From Saccharomyces paradoxus (Eukaryota > Ascomycota > Saccharomycetes > Saccharomycetales > Saccharomycetaceae), in the NCBI RefSeq assembly GCF_002079055.1, contig NC_047501.1, forward strand, positions 434,001 to 498,000: a stretch of DNA of 64,000 nucleotides, given 5' to 3'. Position 1 is the stretch's first letter. Every line of letters begins with the position of its first letter. Shown here one piece after another: positions 55,701 to 64,000 of this stretch. The notes under the pieces were generated by a model. That model was given only the letters and a program-made list of their open reading frames with translations, searched no databases and was not told where the DNA came from. The translations under genes were made by a program, and so were the position numbers.

Positions 55701-57706
55701 TCCAATTGTTCGGTAACAGCTTGCGATTCGTTGGTAGGCATTTCATACCTCGCCCAAGCAAACATTTCGGAATAGTTCAGCTTCGCTTTGAATACAAATT
55801 CGTTCACTTTATCCATCTGGTAAAATTCATCAGTGATGTGGTTAGAAGAAATCCATATCTCTCCCACAGTAAGGTCCTGCACCAACGTATTCGTGTCTGG
55901 ATTAACCACACACAACGTAACATCAGGAATTGGAAAGCCAAATGTCTCTAATTTAAGGTAATCTTTAAAGGAGCTTGATGAGTTAATCATAGCGGTTATG
56001 CTACATTCAACCTCATTAAGCTTCAATTTTTCACGGTTTATAAACAGTTCATTTTGAAGCCTCAGTTTTGAATTATGTATTGGAAAGTTTTCTAAATTTC
56101 CTAACTGATCTCTTATAGAGATGAAGATACCACCAAAGTCCAGTAACGTCAACATGGGAGAATAGCAAAATGGAGCATCAATACACCCTAAATTCTTCAA
56201 CCATTTATGAACAACCATCTCAGTTACATCGGTATCTATAGTGGTACATGAGGTCAAACATGACTTAATACAACTAAAATCTATTTTGTGCTTTTTAGAA
56301 AAAGCAGATTCAGGATTTTCCAAATAATTGATAACTACCTGTTTTAGTTGCAGCTGATCATTCAGTAAAATATCAGCTCTAAATTTATCAATGATATTTT
56401 CATAGCCCCCAGGTCGCTGTAATATACTACTGTCAATAGAGATCAGAAGATTACCTGTAAAAAGATTGAAGAGCACACCCATTATCAAACCAGTAGATCT
56501 AGTAGGGTCCAGACTATTCAAAATAACAAACCTTGAATTTGTTGCCATAATTTTTTTGTGAAATGGCTTTCTGACACTTTGTGATTTTTGTTTCCAGTGA
56601 GGCATTGATCGTGAGTTTAAGATTTTTGTCATCGTTTCAAATTGGTTTATTAAGATGTTATGCTTCATGACGACGCCAGAAAGACGACCTAATGGTGTTC
56701 TAGTAAACTCTATATATGAAATATTCGGTATATCAAAAGTTGGCGATGTTTTCTTTGCCTTAGTGTACATCCCTAAATCATCAGTTTTGACAAATTTGAT
56801 TTGTTGGAAAACGTCGTTTTTAACCAGTTTAACTTTTGAATGATTTGACGATGAATACAGATTATCTAATTGTCTATGACATGCGTTAGAAATCAAAACA
56901 AATTTCGAATTTGTTACTTTAATTATCTCAAGAATCTCACGCAGAGAATACGTTTCGAATGAGACTGGTACAGCTGCCATGCCTGAAATAAAACAGCCTA
57001 ATAATGCAATAGTAAATTCAATGACATCATTTTTATTGTACCATAGTAAAATCTTGTCCATTTTGTAGAGGTGACTCTTATTCAGTTCATGCGCTACTCT
57101 TTCTGCTTTCAAATAAAGTTTATCCCATGTGATGAAGGTTTCTTTGCCCTTAGAATTTATGCTGATCATCGCTGTTTGGCCATCATAATGCTCAAAACGT
57201 CCCCTCAAAATTAGCGGTAAAGAATCTGTCATTGCCGAGTCTCCACTAGCCGCATTTTCAGCCCCAAGATTTCTTGGTAGTAATGGTATCATAGGATTAT
57301 AAACTGCATCCTTCACTGAAGCGTTTTCATCAGTGGAGCCTGGAAATGACGATTGCAAAGAAGCAGCATATCTTTTGCTGCGCCTTCTGGGAGTATTATT
57401 TGCCGAGGTCGAGTTTATGGTTGTGACACGATAAATAGAATGACGTCTGTCAATAGAATTGGGTAACGATGTAATGGATGATGCTAGACTTGTATTTCTT
57501 CTGTGTAAATGTTTCGACTTTCTCGAATTAGGGGATCGAAGTGGAGTATAAGGCCTCATTTGGGAGATTTCAAATTTGTCTAGCAATTGCTTTCTTTTGG
57601 TCTCATAACCCTTTCTTGTTAGATTTTCATCCTTATAGTCTTGAATTAACTCATTTAATCGACTTTGCAGATCTAGCGGTAAGGTAGGAGGAATAGAAAA
57701 ATCCAT
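52757..57706 (-). CDS. CMR2: Cmr2, DIP2-like protein with two AMP-binding-type domains
   Basis: This 1,649-residue protein (1,648 in S. cerevisiae YOR093C) starts with a DMAP1-binding-type helical segment (LPLDLQSRLNELIQDYKDEN). A Ser-rich linker follows, then two adenylate-forming-enzyme-like domains at about 175-760 and 1000-1600. The layout is that of Disco-interacting protein 2 (DIP2/FAAL-like). The second domain keeps YLRTGDLGFI, but both lack a recognisable canonical Ser/Thr/Gly-rich ATP loop. Function in yeast is poorly known; CMR2 stands for changed mutation rate. The start ATG at 57706 (MDFSIPPTLP) matches S. cerevisiae; the frame continues 34 codons upstream. Confidence 0.95.
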   Translation of the reverse strand: MDFSIPPTLPLDLQSRLNELIQDYKDENLTRKGYETKRKQLLDKFEISQMRPYTPLRSPNSRKSKHLHRRNTSLASSITSLPNSIDRRHSIYRVTTINSTSANNTPRRRSKRYAASLQSSFPGSTDENASVKDAVYNPMIPLLPRNLGAENAASGDSAMTDSLPLILRGRFEHYDGQTAMISINSKGKETFITWDKLYLKAERVAHELNKSHLYKMDKILLWYNKNDVIEFTIALLGCFISGMAAVPVSFETYSLREILEIIKVTNSKFVLISNACHRQLDNLYSSSNHSKVKLVKNDVFQQIKFVKTDDLGMYTKAKKTSPTFDIPNISYIEFTRTPLGRLSGVVMKHNILINQFETMTKILNSRSMPHWKQKSQSVRKPFHKKIMATNSRFVILNSLDPTRSTGLIMGVLFNLFTGNLLISIDSSILQRPGGYENIIDKFRADILLNDQLQLKQVVINYLENPESAFSKKHKIDFSCIKSCLTSCTTIDTDVTEMVVHKWLKNLGCIDAPFCYSPMLTLLDFGGIFISIRDQLGNLENFPIHNSKLRLQNELFINREKLKLNEVECSITAMINSSSSFKDYLKLETFGFPIPDVTLCVVNPDTNTLVQDLTVGEIWISSNHITDEFYQMDKVNEFVFKAKLNYSEMFAWARYEMPTNESQAVTEQLDTILNICPANTYFMRTKLMGFVHNGKIYVLSLIEDMFLQNRLIRLPNWAHTSNLLYAKKGNQPPQSKINAEAESTKVTDMSSFGGETSPGYKRVVESHYLQQITETVVRTVNTVFEVAAFELQHHKEEHFLVMVVESSLAKIEEESKNNEATDTALMKFTETQKNKLEMKMNDLTDQIFRILWIFHKIQPMCILVVPRDTLPRRYCSLELANSTVEKKFLNNNLSAQFVKFQFDNVILDFLPHSAYYNESILSEHLSKLRKMALQEEYTMIEPEYRNGGPVKPKLALQCSGVDYRDESVDTRSHTKLTDFKSILEILEWRISHYGNETAFSDGTNTNLANSSASSDNNVHKKVSWASFGKIVAGFLKKIVGSKIPLKHGDAIIIMCENSVEYVAMIMACLYCNLLVVPLPSVKEFTIEEDLKGLVNIIQSYKVKRLFVDAKMHSLLNDNNVVNKCFKKYKSLIPKITVFSKVKAKNALTVSMFKNVLKQKFGAKPGTRIGMTPCIVWIDAEYDVTSNIHVTMTHSSLLNASKIVKETLQLRNNSPLFSICSHTCGLGFMFSCLLGIYTGASTCLFSLTDVLTDPKEFLIGLQNLNVKDLYLKLETLYSLLDRASSLIEGFKNRKENVSSAKNNTSGSVREDVFKGVRNIMIPFPNRPRIYTIENILKRYSTISLSCTQISYVYQHHFNPLISLRSYLDIPPVDLYLDPFSLREGIIREVNPNDAAISGGTYIKVQDSGVVPVCTDVSVVNPETLLPCVDGEFGEIWCCSEANAFDYFVCNSSKNKLYKDPFITEQFKSKMKSEMNNTLSYLRTGDLGFIKNVSCTNSQGEVINLNLLFVLGSIHESIEILGLTHFVSDLERTVKDVHGDIGSCLIAKAGGLLVCLIRCKERHNSILGNLTTLVVSELLNKHGVILDLCAFVKTKGLGPKNSSMITEVWGKNRASIMQAWFDQKIQIEAQFGISYGENISIYLLSDYERDNI

Positions 57707-58050
57707 TGGACGCAACTCAATCGCACGCGCTTTTGAATGGAACTGGAACACCCTAGTGCTTCGTTTATGGGAGCAAGTGTTACATTTTTGGGATTCTTTT
57801 GGGTACATTATTAACTGGAATAAAACATACTGGAAAGTAATCGGGTTTTGGCGACTTCATCCATTACCCGACCAATGAAGGCAATTTTAAGATAATGAAT
57901 ATGTATGCAGCTTTAAAACCCTATTTACATTAGCGTAGCAATTCCAACATATACTACATTGGGCTGAGACATTACAGATACCGTTACTTTGACGTTGGGA
58001 AGGAAATTAGGGCTTAGAACGGAAAAAGAAAAGGCAAACTTATTGTAAAA
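57707..58050. promoter_or_regulatory. CMR2-ARF3 divergent promoter with a Reb1 site
   Basis: This 344-bp region separates two divergent genes. TTACCCG at 57864-57870 is a good Reb1 core, near the middle of the nucleosome-free region expected between two starts. The first 100 bp code in frame upstream of the CMR2 ATG but are assigned to its leader. Confidence 0.55.
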
Positions 58051-58602
58051 ATGGGCAATTCAATTTCGAAGGTTCTGGGAAAACTATTTGGTTCAAAAGA
58101 AATGAAAATTTTAATGCTGGGCCTAGATAAGGCTGGTAAGACGACCATATTGTACAAACTGAAACTAAATAAAATAAAGACGTCTACTCCCACTGTAGGT
58201 TTTAACGTAGAAACCGTTACTTATAAAAATGTAAAATTTAATATGTGGGATGTAGGAGGGCAACAAAGATTGAGACCTCTCTGGAGGCATTATTTCCCAG
58301 CCACCACAGCACTCATCTTTGTGATAGATTCTAGTGCTAGAAACCGTATGGAAGAGGCCAAGGAAGAGTTATATAGTATTATAGGTGAAAAAGAGATGGA
58401 GAATGTAGTACTGCTGGTATGGGCAAACAAACAAGATTTGAAAGATGCAATGAAGCCTCAAGAGGTTTCTGATTTTTTGGAATTGGAAAAAAACTTGAAA
58501 AACCAACCTTGGTGTGTCATCGGTAGTAACGCATTATCTGGACAGGGTCTTGTTGAAGGGTTATCCTGGATTTCGAATAACACGAACGTCCCAAAGAAAT
58601 AA
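58051..58602 (+). CDS. ARF3: Arf3, ARF6-like small GTPase
   Basis: The protein has 183 residues, as in S. cerevisiae. It begins [14 protein letters not shown], with Gly2 for myristoylation and an amphipathic helix. ARF motifs are P-loop GLDKAGKTT, switch [18 protein letters not shown] and NKQD. Arf3 is the yeast ARF6 homologue; it acts at the plasma membrane in polarity, PI(4,5)P2 regulation and bud-site selection rather than in Golgi traffic. The start is the first ATG after an A-rich leader. Confidence 0.98.
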   Translation: MGNSISKVLGKLFGSKEMKILMLGLDKAGKTTILYKLKLNKIKTSTPTVGFNVETVTYKNVKFNMWDVGGQQRLRPLWRHYFPATTALIFVIDSSARNRMEEAKEELYSIIGEKEMENVVLLVWANKQDLKDAMKPQEVSDFLELEKNLKNQPWCVIGSNALSGQGLVEGLSWISNNTNVPKK

Positions 58603-58811
58603 ACATTGCATTTATTGGTGTTAAACTTGCATTCACCGATTGTTCATCCCTCACTCTTACTGAATTGTACTTTAATAAGAAAAGAACATCTCTGGAGAAA
58701 GAACAGTATCCAAATAATTAAATAGCTTTAATAATATAATATACAAAATGGAGACACAGTTAAGTGAAAAGCCGAACTTGATTACTTTTCCCGTCTTTGT
58801 CTTTAATCTGT

Positions 58812-59588
58812 TCACTTTTCCATAACTTCAACACTGCCATCAGAATTACCGAAATAAGCTTTTGAAGCATTGTCGATGAATAAACCCGTTTCCACTACGC
58901 CGACTAACAATTTTATTTCTCTATGCAATTTTCTTGGATCGGAAATTTCACCGAAATCCGCATCGATAATGAAGTTGTTATTGTCAGTTACGACAGGACC
59001 TGCTTTAGCAGAACCTCCCTGTCTGATGTCAACTTTTTTGGCATGCAATTGTTCCAATAGGTCATTCTTGACTCTCACATATGAGGAAGGTACGATTTCA
59101 ATGGGAACACCTTGCTTCCAGTTCCTACCTAAATGTTTTGGCGACTTTTTTCTTGAATCCGCAACAATAATGAAGGTTTTAGCACTAGTGCTGACCAATT
59201 TTTCTTGAAATAAACAAGCACCACCACCTTTAATCAATTGTAAATTCTCATCCACTTCATCAGCACCATCAAAAGCTATATCAATACGAGGATACTGTTC
59301 AATGGAGCCTAGTTGCAGTTTGTTATCCAAGATCAAGTTCCTAGATTGAAATCCTGTTGGAATGCAAATGAATTTAGACGTTACTTCACAAAAATTAGTA
59401 TCATGCAAATATTGCCCTATTCTTTCGGCGACGTAGACTACCGTACTACCACTACCAATTCCAATGATTTTGTGATCATCAAATTTCAAATTTTCATCAA
59501 CTGCTCTGTATGCTGCAGCTCTTTTAGCATCCTCCAAAGGATTACCCAAAGATTTCAACCCGTCAATTTTTGGGACACTGGCAGCCAT
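58812..59588 (-). CDS. RKI1: Ribose-5-phosphate isomerase (RpiA type)
   Basis: The protein has 258 residues, as in S. cerevisiae. RpiA signatures are [16 protein letters not shown] near residues 42-57, [23 protein letters not shown] carrying the catalytic Asp residues, and the phosphate-site segment [17 protein letters not shown]. It interconverts ribose-5-phosphate and ribulose-5-phosphate in the pentose phosphate pathway and is essential in yeast. The start is the first ATG. It is convergent with ARF3 (209 bp). Confidence 0.98.
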   Translation of the reverse strand: MAASVPKIDGLKSLGNPLEDAKRAAAYRAVDENLKFDDHKIIGIGSGSTVVYVAERIGQYLHDTNFCEVTSKFICIPTGFQSRNLILDNKLQLGSIEQYPRIDIAFDGADEVDENLQLIKGGGACLFQEKLVSTSAKTFIIVADSRKKSPKHLGRNWKQGVPIEIVPSSYVRVKNDLLEQLHAKKVDIRQGGSAKAGPVVTDNNNFIIDADFGEISDPRKLHREIKLLVGVVETGLFIDNASKAYFGNSDGSVEVMEK

Positions 59589-61038
59589 TTCTTTCCTATG
59601 TTATATTTATATGAGATTGCAATGTGCAGTATTCAAGTTAATGCGACACGATATTCCTATTTTTCTACAAGATCAAAAGACGTCCAGTACGAAGAGAATA
59701 AACCGCATGTAATAAAACGATACAGTCTAACACTGCAACGCAAGCCGTACATATATTATATCATCCAAAGCATACCTAAATTGACACCCAATTACGAACC
59801 AGATGAAATTTCACCGAGTCAATCGCTTTTCCCTCATCGCAAAAAATTTTTTCAACTCATCGCGACTTTTCGCCCGCCTCGGCCATAAGCCATCTCTGCC
59901 CACCACATACCATTCTTCCCATTTGCCCGAGGAAACAGGGGCGGCACTCACAAATGTGAATGGTAGCATGATTCTAACAAATACCAAGAAGCATTAGACT
60001 CATTAACGGAACTGATGTCAAACAATGGTTGATATACCGCATTTGACAGCACTAATTTGTGCGAGCGTTCTATTATGACGGACTTACCGAATGTCATTTT
60101 GAGATCTCTTTAGAACAGGGTTCTTGAAAAAGAAGGATGAATAATTAACACATATTAGATGGGTAATTTTCCGATAATAATATAGCTTTGCTAGAAGTAA
60201 GGTAAATGCTTTAGTTTGCAGCAAAAGTTTCGTGAAAAGTATGAGAGTCAAAAGAAGACCGGCATTACTGCCGAAAATGATAAATAGGACTGTTCGAGGC
60301 CCTTATCCTGCTACTCATGATAAAGCGCTATTATTAATCACTCTAAAATACGATATACACGACCCGGTGCCTTAGTAAAACTGAAATTAGGACATATATA
60401 GTGTTGAAAAACGAGGATCTTGATGCCTATACAGAACATGCATGATTTCCCATTGTGGGAGCCTTTCTGCACACGTTTCTCAACATACGGCTCTATCATA
60501 GAAGGCACCCAGAAGCAAAATAATGACTGTCATTCTTTTAAACCCATACATAATAAAAAATCTTCCTACACCCAAACATACAAAGTATTTTAGAAGAATG
60601 AAAAATTACATTTCTTTGGAGTTTAATTACAACAAAAAAAAATGCGCGCGCGCAGGACAGATTTTATCATTCAATCACTGGAAAGAAGCTGAATGTACTC
60701 TCTGGCCTAACAGGAGATTGCCGCTCTGCCTGGAGCTACTCTTATACTCTCCTCCCGCTCCTGCACTTCACTCCCCGGAGCCCGCGGAACTGGTTCTGCT
60801 TCAGCCTAGCAATTATACTCTTGCCAGCGTCGTGGACTACCGTATGGCAGCATTTGCCAGGAATATTCTAGTGAAACCTCTATGCAATAATCCAGTTAGC
60901 ACGTTAGAATCTTCGTAAAGTGTCTAGTCTTACAACATTGCAACAACGTATTAGAGTTCGATTGAAAATTGGTCCTTGCGATTTGGTATATATCTTATTT
61001 TAAGAAAGTTGAAAGGAAGAAAGATCATCACGAACAAC
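59589..61038. promoter_or_regulatory. RKI1-RPS7A divergent intergenic region
   Basis: This 1,450-bp region is long for yeast. The right half is the RPS7A promoter, with two Rap1 sites and a CG-repeat patch after an A9 run at about 60632-60650 (AAAATGCGCGCGCGC), of the kind favoured by RSC/Rsc3. The left half is the RKI1 promoter; two open frames there (59589-59888 and 60523-60918) look fortuitous. The stretch 59990-60480 shows nothing I can name. Confidence 0.65.
60541..60580 (+). promoter_or_regulatory. Two Rap1 binding sites of the RPS7A promoter
   Basis: AACCCATACAT (60541-60551) and ACACCCAAACATA (60568-60580) both match the Rap1 consensus ACACCCRYACAY closely, in the same orientation. 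They lie about 460-500 bp before the RPS7A ATG. Tandem, same-strand Rap1 sites upstream of a T- or A-rich tract are the hallmark of yeast ribosomal protein promoters, where Rap1 recruits Fhl1/Ifh1. Confidence 0.85.
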
Positions 61039-62018
61039 ATGTCTGCCCCACAAGCCAAGATTTTGTCTCAAGCTCCAACTGAATTGGAATTACAAGTTGC
61101 TCAAGCTTTCGTTGAATTGGAAAATTCTTCTCCAGAATTGAAAGCTGAATTGAGACCTTTGCAATTCAAGTCCATCAGAGAAGTATGTTATCAATTTGAA
61201 TCTAAACTAAAGAATAATGGAGAGTAACAAAGGAAAAACAGTGAATGCATATGAACGGATAAACCAAAATGCTTCAATCTATAAAAATACAAAGGAATAG
61301 GACTAAAATTTAAATTTATTTGACTGACTATCCCTCGAGCCTTACCGCTAAACGAATATTGAATAGCTTCAGCACTAAAGTGAAGCTTTAGTGCTGTAGA
61401 AGAAGGCAACGATTTACTACATTGTGCTATACATGGTAAGGATCTGCTGGACAGTTAAAAATCAGCTCAAATTGTTAGCGGTGGTATCCGCGCCTATAAA
61501 ATGTACAAGTCACTGGTTTTAACTCTTCAATATCCTAAAAAATCACTAAATCAAATTTACTAACACTTTATTTTTTATTTTTTTAATAGATCGACGTTGC
61601 TGGTGGTAAGAAGGCTTTGGCCATTTTTGTTCCAGTCCCATCTTTGGCTGGCTTCCACAAGGTTCAAACTAAATTGACCCGTGAATTGGAAAAGAAATTC
61701 CAAGACCGTCATGTCATCTTCTTGGCTGAAAGAAGAATCTTGCCAAAACCATCTAGAACATCTAGACAAGTTCAAAAGAGACCAAGATCCAGAACTTTGA
61801 CTGCTGTTCATGACAAGATCTTGGAAGACTTAGTCTTCCCAACTGAAATTGTTGGTAAGAGAGTTAGATACTTGGTCGGTGGTAACAAGATCCAAAAAGT
61901 TTTGTTAGACTCCAAGGATGTCCAACAAATCGATTACAAATTGGAATCTTTCCAAGCCGTTTACAACAAGTTGACTGGTAAGCAAATTGTTTTCGAAATT
62001 CCAAGTGAAACTCATTAG
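61039..62018 (+). CDS. RPS7A: 40S ribosomal protein eS7 (Rps7A), one intron
   Basis: There are two exons, 61039-61182 (48 codons) and 61590-62018 (142 codons plus stop), giving 190 residues, as in S. cerevisiae. The 5' splice site is GTATGT at 61183, the branch site is a perfect TACTAAC at 61558-61564, and the 3' splice site AG is at 61588-61589. The junction reads SIRE/IDVAGG, exactly the known protein. Exon 2 contains [20 protein letters not shown]. eS7 is a small-subunit protein needed for 18S rRNA maturation; RPS7B is the duplicate. The codons are highly optimised. Confidence 0.99.
61183..61589 (+). other. RPS7A intron
   Basis: This 407-bp intron has consensus GTATGT, a TACTAAC branch site 25 bp before the 3' AG, and a T-rich stretch between them. 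It contains no snoRNA boxes that I can recognise. A perfect 11-bp hairpin at 61370-61396 lies near its middle. Confidence 0.97.
61370..61396 (+). promoter_or_regulatory. Perfect 11-bp stem-loop in the RPS7A intron
   Basis: CAGCACTAAAG and CTTTAGTGCTG are perfect inverted repeats separated by the pentaloop TGAAG. In the pre-mRNA this forms a strong hairpin between the 5' splice site and the branch site. It could shorten the effective distance for splicing or act as a regulatory element. Confidence 0.8.
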
Positions 62019-62225
62019 TTAATATAATAATATCTAAATCTTTATTATTAGTAAAAACTTTGTTTATTTTATAGCACAATAAGATAATAAAAACTCCAAA
62101 TTCCAAAAATTTTACGTTTGCGAAGATCAGAATTAAATAAATTGTTTGATTACTATGCATTGTTTTTATATGGTTTATCACCGCCGTCTGATTGCCGCTA
62201 AATCGATAGGTTGTCATACAGACAA

Positions 62226-62744
62226 CTACTTATGTCGTGCCATATTTATGAAATTTTCGTATCTATTGGAGTTGGATAAACCTACGCTTGATGCACCTTT
62301 GGGTGGCTTTCTGAGTGAGTTGGTATCATCACAATTAATATAAGGAATTGTAGGCGCTTCCTTCGTTATGGGTATTTCAAAATAATTATAAGACCCTACG
62401 CCCTCGTCTTTTTCCATTGGAACAGTTGCTGTTTTCGCAGCTCTCCTTGGTTCAGTTTCCAACTCATCTGACTTCCCCGATCTTTTTATGCTTACCTTGA
62501 AATCGTCATATGTGTATTTCTTTGACACAACTCCGATAACAAAGACAATACTTCCAATAATAACTAAGAATTTGCATACCGTTATTAAACCTGCTAAAAG
62601 TTTACCTATAAACTTTTGTAAGATCGGTCCCATCATTGTTGTGAATGCACATCCTACTAAAAATGATGGGAAATCCAGCACGATACTGCCTGGCCCACTA
62701 CCTATCGTAATTTTCCATCGTAACCAATCTCTTTTCAAATCCAT
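62226..62744 (-). CDS. Uncharacterised single-family membrane protein (YOR097C orthologue)
   Basis: This 172-residue protein (175 in S. cerevisiae YOR097C) has two adjacent hydrophobic segments, one around residues 20-40 (IVLDFPSFLVGCAFTTMMGP) and one around 45-72 (LLAGLITVCKFLVIIGSIVFVIGVVS). A hydrophilic C-terminal half of about 95 residues follows, with PMEKDEGVGSYNYFEIP. Function is unknown. The start is the first ATG; it is convergent with RPS7A at 207 bp. The upstream 434 bp separate it from NUP1. Confidence 0.9.
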   Translation of the reverse strand: MDLKRDWLRWKITIGSGPGSIVLDFPSFLVGCAFTTMMGPILQKFIGKLLAGLITVCKFLVIIGSIVFVIGVVSKKYTYDDFKVSIKRSGKSDELETEPRRAAKTATVPMEKDEGVGSYNYFEIPITKEAPTIPYINCDDTNSLRKPPKGASSVGLSNSNRYENFINMARHK

Positions 62745-63178
62745 TCGTGACTTCTATGTCTCGTCAATTTCACAGTCTGCGGAGCTACTAGCAAAGTGGC
62801 AGAACTAAACAGCTGCTCGAAGTACACAGAAAAAATCACTAATATGTAGATCAGGCCTCGTACAGGACCTTATTTTACTGGATTTTTTCGGAAAGAAAAA
62901 AGGAGCGCTTTGCAGATCGAAACCTTCACTCATTGATTATCTGCCAAATATTACTTCACAATAAGCAAGCTGGGAGAAACCAATTATGTTTGACCCTTCC
63001 CTCTAAACTTGTCCACACTAGAGCAAATATCTATATTGTTACCAGATACCCAATTAAAAAAAGATCAATTATTTGAAACCTCTTAAGAAGTTTCATATGC
63101 AGTGTATAAGTTTGAAGGAACAAAAGGATATATATCCTTCAAAAGAGACAATACAGTACGTAATTACATAACCATTAT
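62745..63178. other. YOR097C promoter / NUP1 3' region
   Basis: This 434-bp tandem intergenic region shows an AT-rich NUP1 3' end with TATATAT near 63128 and a short A-rich run near 63056. I see no gene or specific regulatory match. Confidence 0.55.
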
Positions 63179-64000
63179 TTATCTTTTAGAGTGCCTCATT
63201 CTTGCAATTTTTCTGTTCGCCATAACACCGCTACTCATGCTCATGCCATTATTCATTCCCATCCCCATTTGATTAGGCGCTGACTGTGGTTGCCCAAAAG
63301 AAGGTGTCGGTACACCACTGCCCCCTCCAAAAATAGATGACGGATTTATTGTATTCGAGTTAGAACCAGAGGCTGCATTTACACCAAATATATCACTTGG
63401 CTTTAAGGTGCCGACCGCAGTAATAGTATTTCCGCCGTTGAATCCAGCGAAATTAATATTAGGAACTGTTGATGGCGTGAATGAGTTATTTGCATTAAGA
63501 GAAGGATTTTGCGATTGATGAGGTTGATTAGTATTAGATCCAGCAAACACGGTATTAGCGTTACTGTTGTTGTTCATATTAAATACAGAACCCCCATCAG
63601 TCGTAGAATTGTTTCCAGTAAAATTGAAAGCAGAAGGAGCATTGATATTCTGTGCACCCATGGAAGAGGCTTTACTAAATAGGCCAGCATTAGCTGATGG
63701 CGTTGCCGATGTAAAAGGGTTAAGACCTCCTGCACCATTGTTCCCAAAATTAAATGAAGGCTGGTTGGAGGCTACACCATTTGCTGCGGTTCCTGGGCTC
63801 GAAAAACTAAATCCGGAGCCTGCTCCATTGCTGTTGCTACCAGCAATATTTTGAGCTGGTTTTCCTAAATCAAAGCCACCCGCTATATTGGTTCCTGAGG
63901 TATTGTTGGCTGTGGTGGTTGTCCCGTTGCCAGTAGTAGGAGCTTTGAACGAAAATGATGTAGAATTTGCTGAAGCATTCGCAGCGTTGGCGGTACCGAA
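63179..64000 (-). CDS. NUP1: Nup1, FXFG nucleoporin of the nuclear basket, C-terminal part only
   Basis: The frame is open from the stop at 63179 to the window edge. It encodes the last 273 residues of a protein of about 1,076 residues in S. cerevisiae, so the N-terminal three quarters lie outside. The sequence is Asn/Ser/Gly-rich with FG-type repeats (FSFKAPTT, GFSFSSPG, SFNFGNNG, TPSFGQPQS) and ends MANRKIARMRHSKR. The Nup1 C-terminus binds the importin-beta Kap95 tightly and helps terminate import at the nuclear side of the pore. The basic final residues are conserved. Confidence 0.96.
   Translation of the reverse strand, partial: FGTANAANASANSTSFSFKAPTTGNGTTTTANNTSGTNIAGGFDLGKPAQNIAGSNSNGAGSGFSFSSPGTAANGVASNQPSFNFGNNGAGGLNPFTSATPSANAGLFSKASSMGAQNINAPSAFNFTGNNSTTDGGSVFNMNNNSNANTVFAGSNTNQPHQSQNPSLNANNSFTPSTVPNINFAGFNGGNTITAVGTLKPSDIFGVNAASGSNSNTINPSSIFGGGSGVPTPSFGQPQSAPNQMGMGMNNGMSMSSGVMANRKIARMRHSKR

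Noticed and set aside
59313-59888. 191-codon plus-strand frame overlapping the RKI1 5' end
   Set aside because: About half lies antisense to the conserved RKI1 coding region and the rest in its promoter; treated as a shadow.
60523-60918. 131-codon open frame between RKI1 and RPS7A
   Set aside because: It begins inside the RPS7A Rap1-site cluster and runs through the promoter; composition is that of promoter DNA (A-tract, CG repeat) and the translation resembles nothing known.
61183-61589. Intron-encoded snoRNA in RPS7A
   Set aside because: I looked for C/D boxes (RTGATGA, CTGA) and H/ACA features and found no convincing set; the hairpin is too short for an H/ACA unit.

Overview
This window is nuclear DNA from a budding yeast of the genus Saccharomyces. 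It matches the stretch of S. cerevisiae chromosome XV right arm from RPL3 (YOR063W) to NUP1 (YOR098C), with the same gene order and the same strands. Compact genes, very short intergenic gaps, one TACTAAC-type intron, an intron-bearing tRNA-Pro gene and Ty-type solo LTRs all fit. SKI7 and other genes with duplicate partners place it after the whole-genome duplication. Several proteins differ clearly from the S. cerevisiae versions as I remember them (five or so changes in Rpl3, many in Ski7), so the source is probably a sister species (S. mikatae, S. kudriavzevii, S. jurei or similar) rather than S. cerevisiae. That species call is an inference from memory, not a computed identity.

Layout. 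1-13 kb: RPL3 (3' part), YNG1, CYT1, MSA1, ALG8, VPS5 with the antisense VAM10 frame inside it, and GYP1. 13-20 kb: a gene-poor stretch around NRT1, with an old Ty3-type sigma LTR, a GC-rich anonymous island, a short tandem repeat, a Ty1/Ty2-type delta LTR with intact target-site duplication, and tRNA-Pro(UGG). 20-32 kb: SGO1, CDC21, UFE1, SKI7, RTS2, BUD21, ATX2, DIA2. 32-43 kb: TGL5, WHI5, LPX1, OST3, TCB1, an old delta LTR and tRNA-Asn(GUU). 43-58 kb: YVC1, VPS21, PTC5, TMA46, ECM3, CMR2. 58-64 kb: ARF3, RKI1, intron-containing RPS7A, YOR097C and the 3' end of NUP1.

The genes do not form one pathway, as is usual in yeast. Themes recur: membrane traffic (VPS5, VAM10, GYP1, UFE1, VPS21, ARF3, TCB1), ribosomes and RNA (RPL3, RPS7A, BUD21, TMA46, SKI7), cell-cycle control and chromosomes (MSA1, WHI5, CDC21, SGO1, DIA2, YNG1), ER glycosylation (ALG8, OST3) and lipid or peroxisome metabolism (TGL5, LPX1). 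Recognisable promoter sites agree with these roles: MCB boxes at CDC21, an ECB-like Mcm1 site at MSA1, RRPE plus PAC at BUD21 and TMA46, paired Rap1 sites at RPS7A, Cbf1 and Hap1-like sites at CYT1.

I found no CRISPR array, bacterial-type operon or clearly new multi-gene system. The least explained sequence is the GC-rich island at 17.9-18.7 kb, the relic-like stretch at 13.4-13.9 kb, a 64-codon hydrophobic frame just upstream of TCB1, a perfect hairpin in the RPS7A intron, and paired CCG-N6-CGG repeats before LPX1.
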